Shown one piece after another: positions 1-9,516 of a DNA stretch of 64,000 bases (positions are counted from its first letter, which is position 1; every line of letters starts with the position of its first letter). The notes under the pieces were generated by a model. It was not told where the DNA came from. It made no database searches and saw nothing but the letters and a program-made list of their open reading frames with translations. Made by a program: the position numbers and the translations under genes. Source of the stretch: Gonium pectorale (Eukaryota > Chlorophyta > Chlorophyceae > Chlamydomonadales > Volvocaceae); the NCBI GenBank assembly GCA_001584585.1, contig LSYV01000035.1:333040-397039 (forward strand). The letters run 5' to 3'.

Positions 1-1156
1 CAAAGAGAGTTGAGGGCGGAGTCCCTGTCCCTGTCTGCAGGCTTGCCCTGCGCCGAGCGAACGAGTCACACGTTAGAAGCCGCGGTTACAGCTTGTGCGC
101 ATGAGCCTGTCGCTTGGAAGGGCGTCACCTTGGCTTTTTCTTGTGGCCTTTCCCGTTATAAACGCCAACGTCCGGCGCGTTCAAACGCGGTGTTATAGCG
201 CCCGCGCCATGCTCCATAATCCATGCTCCTCACACGAGTCGGGCTCAGAGCAAGGTCAAGCTCCTCTCCCAAGAAGCAAAGGGAGCAAGCAAGGCTGCGC
301 GTGTTATGGTAAACTAGCTTAATACTTGCATGGAGAAAACTTGGCGTCTTAACTGGACCTGGATGTTGTAGGGCCGCGTCAGTCCCCTAAAAGAATGTGC
401 AGCCGCTCATTGTCTGTTTACTGAACGGATGTCGTGTTACATTTGCTTTGCTTTCGGGCCTGTTCCGTTACTCAAACGGTACACGTCAGTACACCCTGGT
501 ACGGCATACCCGGCATACCCGGCGGCCACTGCGCACTGCCCCGTATAACTGCCAACGCTGCCTTCGCTCCCCCGCCCATGTCCACGCCAGGACGGCCGCT
601 GGGAGCTGCGGGGGAGCGTCTACGAGCGTCCGTGAGCATCGAGTGCCGGACGGGTTCTAGCGGAGAGTTTTGTCGCCACCTTGCCGAGGTTCTTTCAACT
701 CGATGCCATTGCGACTGAAGGTACAAGGAGGGCCCGCTTGCTTTGGACAGGCTTGCCAGATGCGGGCTACTATCCTGGTCTCCAGAACCGGTGCGCGCAT
801 CAACACTCTAGAGGGTGGCAGCACTCAAAACTCGCCATGCATTAAAAGCACAACATCTCTTAACCTCTTCTCCATGAGGGGCTGCGCGTAGCTGCAGTAC
901 AAACAAACACACCTCATTAGCATCGTACACGAAAGTGAGGATCCCAGCCGTCCGGTTCAGCAGGCGCTCTGTATTAGGTCACAGGCATTTACTTTGGCTT
1001 CAACCTGGGCCACCAGCTATTATACGCAAGGTACACAAGATACACGTGCGTACTTGAGGCCAGTAAGTACCGATATCTCCTGCAGCGCTCATGCAGGTCC
1101 CTTACTGCAGGTCCCTAACGCACGTACAACTGCACCTCCGTCAAGAGTCTCCATAC
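1..1156. other. no gene recognised
   Basis: No reading frame here shows codon bias, splice sites or a recognisable motif that would support a gene. The right edge probably contains the downstream flank of the minus-strand gene that ends at 1300. The sequence is less GC-rich than the coding regions, as expected for intergenic DNA. Confidence 0.5.
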
Positions 1157-1161
1157 TTACA
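1157..1161 (-). terminator. candidate polyadenylation signal TGTAA
   Basis: TTACA on the plus strand reads TGTAA on the minus strand, about 140 nt beyond the stop of the RHIP1-like gene. TGTAA is the usual poly(A) motif of volvocine algae. The position is reasonable for a short 3' UTR, but the motif is short and can occur by chance. Confidence 0.4.
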
Positions 1162-1299
1162 TAACAAACGACTCCTATGGAAAGACATGCACTGGCAGGT
1201 GTGTTCTGCGTGCACCGGGGTGAAGGCTCAAAGCACTGCAGCGCCCGTGCACTAAGAACTTGCATACAGGAAACGCGGGCGAACGCGCTCAGGAGAGGC

Positions 1300-4132
1300 T
1301 CAGATGTCTTTGGAGGCAATCCGATAGATCCACTGCTGCAGAGCGCTGCGCTGCGCCTTGAGCGCCGACACCTGGGAGGCGGCCTGCAGAGGGCCCGAAG
1401 AGGCTAAAGCCGCCGCTCAAGGGCAACGCCGTACGCATGACACTACTGCTGCAGGACAACACGACCCGCATGTCCCGAATGATGTCAAACAACCTTAATA
1501 GCTAGATGCGCTTACCTCAGCGCGCAGCTGCACTGCCTTGTCCACCTTCTTAATGGTGCGGAGGTCATCCAGGACGCCTGCTCATGGGGGTGAGGTGAAA
1601 TGACAACATGGCGGTCTGCATGGTCGAAGGTACGTGTCCCATGCAGCGGGGCGGCGCAAGCAGCAGGCGTTGTCAAGAGACTTCATAAACAGTATCGCAG
1701 AAAAATCGACAGCTCTCCGCATGCGGTTCATGACCAGCCAGTCAGCCCTGGGTGTCCAGACGGCACTGCCCCCAAGGCCGCCGGGGCCCTTGCACTGCAA
1801 AGGCTGCTCTGCGGCCGCACCTGCAGCCGCCCGTTCGCTCTTGGTGACGACCGACGCAAGCCGCTGCAGCTCTAGCCGCGTAGCCCTGCAACAGACGAGC
1901 GGCAGCGTACTTCCATATCGACCATTTGCAACCCACCGTAGTGACATGGCAGCGATGATGCAGTCGTACAAAGCAAGCAAGGCAATATGCACCGACGCCT
2001 GCAACGAACTACTTCCAACGAGCTTGCCCGGCGACAGGCGAGGCCGCATGTGTCACGGCACCAGCGCAGCCCTGGCAAGCCAACAAGCACGTTGTGCCTG
2101 TATAAAAACCTCCCTTGGCACTTGCTTACACCGGCCCAATCGTTACGTTTCAACACCTGCCCAGAAGCCATGCCACGCACGGCAGCTAGAGTGCGACTAG
2201 ACATATTCACTGCACCAGGGCATCACCACCTACTTCAGCTTAGACCGTCCGCGGAGGTATTCCTCCTCGGCCGATACCATCCGCTCCTGCAATGCACCGA
2301 CGCCAGGATGCGTGCGAACATACGAGCGAAGTAGAAGCGTGAGTTGCGTATGCAAGGAAGACGTTCCCATGGCACGACGTACTAGCGCTATAGTGCCATA
2401 TCTAGCGGCACGTCCTGCATGTACGCCGCATGCAACATAAGGTTGGTTGGGGCCGCTGTCTCATGTGTGGTAGCCCTTGCTTAATGTTTTGGGCCCGCGA
2501 TCTGCGGCATTTGTGAGCGTGAGCGGGCAGCGCCCACGCTGCGTCATGCGCGTGAGGGGGCATCTCACGAGGGCGAAAGAGGCTGCCCAAAGGAGCACTC
2601 CAGAAGCGAGATGGAATGTTTTGGGAAGCATCCAAATCCATGCGAGCAGCTCTCCTATTACACACCTGCAGCTTCTTGGCCTCCTCGCCGAAGTCTGCGC
2701 AGCAGTGGCCGATAAAAACAATTGCATTACCAACGGCAAACATCCGTAAACCTACTCCGTTACGCCTTGGAGCCTATATATGCCGCGCTCAGCTCCGTGG
2801 GAGCGTAGCATGAAGGTGAACCGCCCAAACAAGCGTACCGTACTTGGCCGCCCCATACGGAACTCACCCGTAAGTTTGACGCGCAGCCCCTCCACCTTGC
2901 CCTCGCTGCCCCTGATGATGTTCTCAGTGCTGCGCAACCGGCCAAGCGTGGCCCGATATAGCAGCCGTCGAGTGCCTGTCAAGGAACCAAGACCGCAATC
3001 TTGTCGAATTAGAACTATTCCATCCCGGACGCTGCGCTCACGGGCCGCCATCCATGCCGATGATACACCCGCTAGGACACATAGCGCTCGCTACAAGCCA
3101 GAGGTTTGAGACCATCTAATTATGAAGCGCAGCGAACGGGCATTACCGCGAGCCAGCACTTTGGGCCAGCGTCTGGACGCATCCCGCATTGTGGAGGCTG
3201 CGGGACTGCGCCTTATGGCGCAGACACCCCTCCATTTGCATGTATCAAGCCAGTCAACCCAAAACCCCATTGGCAGTAAGGCAAGGTCGCCACGGATATG
3301 GAATGGGTATTTCGGGGTTTAGGGCTGCGGCTGCACGTTCTGATTCCTGATACTCACAAAACGACGCGTCCCCTTGCACCACACCGCCAGGTGGATTGGG
3401 GGCCGCCCTATAAGCCCTGATGCACAGCACCGGCTCCTAGCGTAAGCACGCGGGATGGCCATGCACCGGGTGAGCTAAGACCGCGCTCACCTGGAAGGAT
3501 CAACAGGCCTCCCGTCACCAGCACGGGGTAGGAGATGTACGTGTTCGAGTGGATCAGGTCCAGGCCGCCTGCAGCCATGTTATCAAGGCAAGGAACACTC
3601 ATTGAATGCGTGCACACCTTCCAACACAGCGCGTCGGTGCAGTGGGGCACAGCTCAAGAGACCACTGTGCATGTTGCGCTGGGGCGCCGCGGTGTTGGGC
3701 CGTCGCCGAGCCGGCCATTAGCGTCGCCGACCCGACCGTTAGCGTCGCCGCTGCATGCTCACACTTGGCATAGCCCACGGCGACATCCTCTAGCTCCTTC
3801 AGCTGGGAGAGTCCATGGTCCAGGTACACCTGCAAACAGGGTATGCGGCGAGGCCCATCAGTGCTTCCGCTGGCACGCGGCGTACCCGGGCACCGGTCAC
3901 GTGCGGAACCTGCCTTGCCCTCGTCCGCGTACTTGTTCGCCACAGCCGCGCCCTCACGCACGACGTCCGCAACGACCGCTCCCCCCGTCACCACTTGCGA
4001 GGCCACCACACGAAGTGCCTCATCGGCTTGTGCGCTTAGGTCCGCCACGCCCTTCTCGATTGTTGCCCTGGCTTCGGTGACTACTTTGTTAGCTTGATCT
4101 AACGGCGAGGAGTTCTCTCCGGGATTGCCCAT
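1300..4132 (-). CDS. RGS1-HXK1-interacting protein 1 (RHIP1)-like membrane/coiled-coil protein
   Basis: Nine exons join in frame (4132-3914, 3829-3763, 3568-3491, 2975-2868, 2694-2666, 2286-2234, 1885-1821, 1577-1516, 1383-1300), giving 765 nt and 254 residues. The N-terminal 95 residues are an amphipathic Ala/Val-rich region. A single hydrophobic segment (YPVLVTGGLLILPG, about residues 108-121) is followed by a basic motif, TRRLLYRATLGRL, and then a coiled coil with EEAKKLQ, SAEEEYLRGR and AVQLRAEAASQVSALKAQR, ending IASKDI. This order and these motifs match what I recall of the plant family typified by Arabidopsis RHIP1, which was described as binding RGS1 and hexokinase 1. The function in an alga is unknown. 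The first intron appears to use a GC donor (AAG|GCAGGT). All others are GT-AG. The start ATG at 4132 is the first in the open frame. The family assignment rests on motif memory and was not searched. Confidence 0.7.
3700..3750. repeat. short tandem repeat in intron
   Basis: About two and a half imperfect copies of a 21-bp unit (GCGTCGCCGACCCGACCGTTA type) lie in the second intron of the RHIP1-like gene. No function is apparent. Confidence 0.6.
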
Positions 4133-4422
4133 AGTCGCGGTGATGGCCGCACTTTAGCGGCAGTAACGGGGATAAACGCACGGCGTGGCGTTGACACAAA
4201 GCAATACGCCTCAGCGGGAGAATGTGAACGAGACTGTGAGAGGGATACGGCAACTGTTTTTGGATCGGAAGGGGCGAAGTTGGAAGCGTCACATACCGCA
4301 CGTTCACCAGCGGGCTTAGTTCACAAGCAGAAGCGATAGTCCTAGGCAAGGAGCGAATGCAAAGCCGGGTATAGTTTCGCTCTCTCCCACTTGCCACTGG
4401 CCGCTTTTACAGATCGAGAAGG
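4133..4422. promoter_or_regulatory. divergent intergenic promoter region
   Basis: About 290 bp separate the start codons of the minus-strand RHIP1-like gene and the plus-strand PAN/Apple-like gene. Both promoters and 5' UTRs must lie here unless upstream noncoding exons exist. I see no convincing TATA box. Confidence 0.45.
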
Positions 4423-6282
4423 ATGCACAGGCAGCGGATTCAGAGAGCTGCCCCCATAGCTCTCGGCTTGGTTGTACTCGTGATAGCGAGTTGGGCTGGC
4501 CGTGAACAGCTCAAGGCTGCTATAGAAGGTATGGTGAACATGGTAGACCAACGAGTCCATGAAAACGAACTGCCGAGACTGTCATGCACACAAGCCCAAT
4601 GCCCGTTACTGACTCAGCGCCTGCCCGGCTCCGGCGCAGCGTCTGGCGCTTTCGTGGCTTCACAGGTACGAGCATGTGTGTGGTTTGCGGTGCTCATATC
4701 TGTACCGGCCCTGACCGCCCTCGCCCTGACCCTCCCTATCCCCAAACCGCCCCACCCTCGCCCCACCGCCCCACACCAACACACACACACACATACATAC
4801 ACGCCCCATCCAAATTCTCCTTCCTGACCTTGTTCCCGACCCGCCCGCCGCTTCCCGAGCCTAGCTCGGCCAGAGCAAGCCAGCACACAAGGCTGTGGTC
4901 AGTCATGACGCATCCACGGCAGCAGCACCGATAAACATGACGTCGGCTCCCGGGACGGCGGCTCCCGAGACGGCAAAGCCTGCAGCAGAGGCTGCCAAGC
5001 CTCGCGTTATAGTTGAGGTTGAGGATAAGGGGCGTAAACTACAGGTAAGAACTGCGTGCACTCTCGGCAAGGGCTCACTCTTGGACCGGAACGGGTCGCA
5101 TCCCTAACCTGAAGCAACAGCTGACGGCGCGTCATTTCGGGGTGGCCATATGCTACAGGACGCGCTACCGCTGTTTCACATTTGCCTCATCACATGTGGC
5201 ACACATGCAGATTTTGGACGTCCCGATCCCGGAGGACTGTTACCCGCAACAGGTTGGTACAGGCTGGCTGCTCTCTAACCTTTGATTTCAGGGTACCCGC
5301 GCAGCGGTATGCCCGTGCTAAGATCCTTGCGCCCTTCTTCTTACTTCCCATGGCACGTGTTCGCTGTTATGTTGGTCTTGTCTTGGTGCTGCCGTGCTAG
5401 CACCAAATTGGTCTCCGCATGTCTCGGTGGCACGAGCATGTTTTGCGGCATGGCGCCTTTCTGGCACTGCCCGGCATCTTCGCCCACCCACTGCTCCTTT
5501 TCACATCGACTGCAGAACGCCGACTACGCTGGCGATGGTGTTGTCTGGGGCCTAGGGCACAAGAAAGCCTCTGCAGCCGAGTGCTGTGCCGCATGCAAGG
5601 AGCACCAAGCCAAGCACCGTGATGACCGGCCCTGCAATGTTTGGGTTTGGTGTGGGGACCCAAGCGGCATTTGCTGGACGATGGTACGTGGTACTTACCT
5701 ATCTGATTCTGGCTGTGGCTCATGGGAGGGCAGCAACACCTCGCTGTTCCGCTTGTAACCTGCAGATCAGAGTTGGCATAATACCATGGCGCTTCACCAG
5801 ACGAGCCTGAGCGTGCGTTGAGTTGCTCCTTGTCTGTCAATGTGCCTCGTAGGACATTCATAACCACACAACTGGCGATTGCTGGCTGAAGCATCAAGAA
5901 AAGTGGGACAATAACCCCGACCGCTCGAAATCAAACCTGGTAAGCTGGGCTTAGGCTCGAACCTTCAGAGGTGGTTGGGACTGCACGACTGGCCGGAGCG
6001 GTCCAGTACGGTGTACAGCAGCATGCAACGACAGCGGAGGCTACTCCGCTGTGTCACAATACCTGAGGGCCCCTCCCGGACTCACTACCAACTCCCTGAA
6101 GTGTATCTAACTTACGCCGCATTTGGCCACATTGCTTCTTTGATCGACAGGAAGTCAACCACCAGGGCAAGTTTTCAGCTGAGTTCCGCGCAGTTCACAA
6201 GACGGCTCCGGAGCTAGTCCCGTGGGTCGCGGGTATAGTGCCCGTCAGGAAGGTGCAGCGGCGGCTTCTTGGTACAGTCTAA
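4423..6282 (+). CDS. signal-anchored, Cys-rich PAN/Apple-like protein
   Basis: Six exons (4423-4665, about 4892-5044, 5211-5252, 5516-5683, 5853-5939, 6151-6282) join in phase 0 to give 825 nt and 274 residues. Residues 11-26 (PIALGLVVLVIASWAG) form an N-terminal membrane anchor or signal peptide, followed by an Ala/Pro-rich stalk. Exon 4 (residues 147-202) holds the cysteine cluster ECCAACKEH, CNVWVWCGD and GICW, and exon 5 continues with TGDCWLKHQEKW. This Cys/Trp pattern resembles PAN/Apple modules, which usually bind protein or carbohydrate outside the cell. The C-terminus (ELVPWVAGIVPVRKVQRRLL) has no recognised domain. I infer a secretory-pathway or cell-surface protein but no specific function. 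The acceptor of exon 2 is the least certain boundary. Confidence 0.65.
4779..4802. repeat. (CA)n microsatellite
   Basis: A short CA/CATA run lies in the first intron of the PAN/Apple-like gene. Confidence 0.8.
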
Positions 6283-7027
6283 GGTTACAGAACTGCTGGT
6301 GGCGGCGTTGCCTTTTGGCAATGTGAAGTGTGCATTCGAGGTCTGGCTCAGCTTCGGCACGGAACTGGCTGCCCTGTGGCCACCGCAGGTCGCTTCCTCA
6401 GCCCTGTTCGAGCGTGCAGGGCCACGACTGCCGTCGTGCGAATGTGTGATATCAAACGCAGGGCAAGGTGATTCAACTGTATTGGAGCTGCATGCTCACA
6501 TCAGTGGATACTGGGCGTTGGGTTCTTAGCTCGCAATCCTATTTTGTGCATATCATTCGCTACGGGTTATACGCTTTTGTGATGCATGCCAATCACTGCT
6601 GACAATGTACCTTAATTCGTGCATGTGACCCGCTGGTTGATTCTTTGGGAAAGCCGAGGCTGGCGCTCGAGAGTGTTGCGTCAAGCTGCGCCAATCGTAC
6701 ATTGTGTACTTCTTGTGGGCGCATTCGGGGCCATGCTGGGAGGACATGCATTCATGTAGTTGGGTGCCTGAAGCTGCCCGGCTCAGTGACCTGGAGGTCC
6801 TCGGAACTTTGACAGCGTCTGCGGAAATGTGCTTGATGCACTACCACTTGAATCCATGCATACTCGTCGCAAATTCGCTTCTGCACGATTCAGCCAAGCA
6901 GAAAATTTCGTTGACACATGATGATAGCGGTATATTGCGTAACGTTGTGCTTTTCGGGGGAAAACGGAGATCAGAAAAGAAGCAATATGCAGATGGGCGG
7001 GATGAGCGTCACATGCCTTGAACTGTA

Positions 7028-7066
7028 CCCGCCCGCCCTAATGGAAACGTCGCGCCTTCGGGTGTT
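7028..7066 (+). repeat. dispersed repeat copy 1
   Basis: Positions 7042-7065 are identical over 24 nt to 50046-50069, 43 kb away, and both are preceded by a GCCCGCCCT- or CACCCGCCCT-like lead. This marks a dispersed element rather than chance identity. Confidence 0.7.
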
Positions 7067-7083
7067 GAACAGGAAAGCGCATA

Positions 7084-7137
7084 CGACGAGCGTAAGCGCG
7101 AAAGTGATGGCGACGAGCGTAAGCGCGAAAGTGATGG
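7084..7137. repeat. perfect 27-bp tandem duplication
   Basis: Two adjacent identical 27-bp units (7084-7110 and 7111-7137) lie immediately downstream of dispersed repeat copy 1. Confidence 0.9.
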
Positions 7138-7560
7138 CGTCGGTGTAGAACCCAGCTCCAGAGGTAGTCGAAGGGGCGATGTCTCTGCATGTTAGTTCGG
7201 CGGCGACCAACCCCGTAGCCCCCGATGCGGCCCAGAATTCTCTCTGGGGTGACCCTATGCAATGCCGTGATGGGATGCGCTTAGTCTAGTCTACGTGCGT
7301 CGCATGCGGGCTGGTGCATGTCTCCCGGCTCCCCGCCCACCCAGCCCCCCAACCCGCTGACTACCGTTGTCTCACCTACGAGCACCGGGAAAGCAAGCCG
7401 CGCCAGGCGGAGCGGCGGAAAGGGCGGGAGAGGGGCACAGCGAGGAATGTCAGAGTTGAGTTCGGAGACGTAGCGCAAATGCGACGAATGACAGAGCAGG
7501 ACCCCGTGACCTAAATGAGCTACGGTGGTGGTGCCGAAAGGGGTCGTGGTAGCGCGCGAG

Positions 7561-7621
7561 GGACCGAATGGGGCCTTCGGGTGTGTATGACCGTAGAGGC
7601 GGGCTCCCTCTTCCTCTGCAG
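7561..7621 (+). repeat. dispersed repeat copy 2 (degenerate)
   Basis: It contains CCTTCGGGTGTGTATGACCG, continuing into TAGAGG and a GGGCTCCCTC stretch. Positions 7586-7599 match 50218-50231 exactly over 14 nt. Weaker relatives of the same unit occur around 7909-7975 and 8391-8438. Confidence 0.55.
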
Positions 7622-8620
7622 ATTTCTCATTTTTTGCAGACTTCTGGGCTTCGCGGCATTTGCAGACGTCGGCCTCGCCTCCTTCGTGCTTACTTCCAGG
7701 TCTGAATATGGCCGGGTGGGCGGGCTGGGCGCACGCCGGTCTGGTAACGGCTGAGCCGTGGGCTGAGCGCCGTCAGACCGGTGGCCATGACGACAACACC
7801 GCCGACGAGCCGAGTAACCTTGCACAAAGCAGTTTTCAGGTGAAGCCCGATACACCGCGTAAGCTGGTAAGCTTGTCTTTTGGGGGCGGGAGGAACGTCA
7901 CCTACCTTTTTTTGTTCCCGCCCGCCTTACCCGCCCGCCTTACCTAACGTCGAGTATGAGCGTGGAGGAGGGCCCTCTCTTTCTTTGCATTTTTCTCGTA
8001 ACGACAGAAACGGGGACACACCCGTATTGTGCATTATGCAAATCCTGCACTCCTTGAGGCAGTGTGAGGCCATGGGTGTGAGGCCATGAGATGTGCGGTA
8101 GCGTGCGGTGGACGTGCACTACCCTGTACCCTCCTTTGGGCGCCGGGTTGCTTTCGCAGCTTTGGCCGAAGAAGGGACTGCCGAGGTTCGCTAAATCTAT
8201 ATTTGCATTGCTCTCTCCTCCCTCAACTACAGTGCTCCCCCACTCATTTACGCGCCCCAAGAATCCAGGTCTACTAGGGAGTGCCCAAATCATATAAAGA
8301 ATGCACAGCTGCGCATTAGTATGGAACATCTGATCCTGTATTCAATGTTCTGGTCTTGGAAGAATCTGGGCACACTATGCCGGGGCGGGACGAACGTCTT
8401 TGGGTGTGTTGAGGTGGGCTCCCTCATTTTCGTGCGGTTCCCCAATCTCCCCAACCAACCGGTCCCGACATCAGGTCACAACTCCAGCACAGGCTAGCCA
8501 CCCAAGGCACAGATACCGCGACCACACAGCAGCCCCGTACATCACAGGTGGACAGCCCAGAACCGAGAGCCCAGTTCTACCGGTACATTGGTAATTTACA
8601 TTGGTAATTTAGGCAGGCCG

Positions 8621-9516
8621 TCTGAACATGGTGGAGGGCGAGTACACCCTGACCTTCGACGGCACCTGCCCACAGGAATATCGCTGTCGACAAGTCTAAG
8701 AAGATCAAACTCCGTCCCTTAGTCCGGGGAAAATGCTGTGACTGCGGCGGTAAGACAGTCGGCCAGTGCCGACAGGATCCGCCGCGCACGGCAGAAGGAC
8801 CTGGAGTTCACACCTGCGGAACTCAACCAGCTCATCGCCCGGCGGCTTCAGGAGGCTGTGGGAAGACACCAAGAGCCCACAGAGGCAGCTGATGGGGAAG
8901 CCGGCGGTCGGGGACGGGGGCGCGGCGAGAAGGTGGTGTAGGGCGTGCTGATTTCCACGCCTTGTTGGAACCCCGGCGCTGATGAGGTGTGAGGGAGGAA
9001 AGGGAGAACGAGTGTTGGAACTGAACACTGGATACTGCGTCCTAAATTGCTTGCAGTTTCTCAGGGCGCAACCGTCTCAGGCCGTCGAGAGCCGAGGGAC
9101 ATGCCATGACCATGATGGCGTGCCACCAAGTAGAACACGACTGCCATATCTAGAACACGAGTATTATGCAGATTATCTATCTGCTTCCATGCCAGTTGTC
9201 AGGGTTGACTTGGGTGCTCACAGGATAACATGGACAAGGCTTGCTGCTCCACTGGACCAGGTGGAAGCAGCATCAAGTAGAAGGTTGTCAATGGTGCCTA
9301 TTGGCAAACACTTTGCCTGATGCTGTTGTACTGCATGCGGACCGTTGGATAGTGTTGGTCGCGGATGATACGCCGTGGCCTGTCACGCGTATTGAGCGCG
9401 TTGGCTTCCGTCCTGTTGTTCTTGTTCAAGACGTAGCCTATCCTTGTGTGCTCAGAGCGCAGAGGGTCTTACTGGTCGGTACTCCTCTCAACGCGCTCCC
9501 CAAGCGCGCCGCTACG
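8621..9516 (+). other. upstream flank of branching enzyme gene with coding-like remnants
   Basis: This stretch should hold the promoter and 5' UTR of the branching enzyme gene. A short frame starting at 8628 (MVEGEYTLTFDGTC) and a second at 8738-8941 (with KDLEFTPAELNQLIARRLQEA, then stop) look more protein-like than the surroundings. I cannot join them or assign a family. They may be gene or mobile-element remnants, or an unrecognised small gene. Confidence 0.3.

Larger units (their letters stand above)
6283..8620. other. intergenic, repeat-bearing region
   Basis: No gene is supported. The left part is probably the 3' UTR of the PAN/Apple-like gene. From about 7030 onward the stretch carries several degenerate copies of a dispersed repeat and a short tandem repeat, listed separately. 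Reading frames are short and lack splice-linked continuity. Confidence 0.5.

Noticed and set aside
7028..8438. CRISPR-like array
   Set aside because: Repeat copies are degenerate, irregularly spaced and in a eukaryotic nuclear context, so they are better described as a dispersed element.
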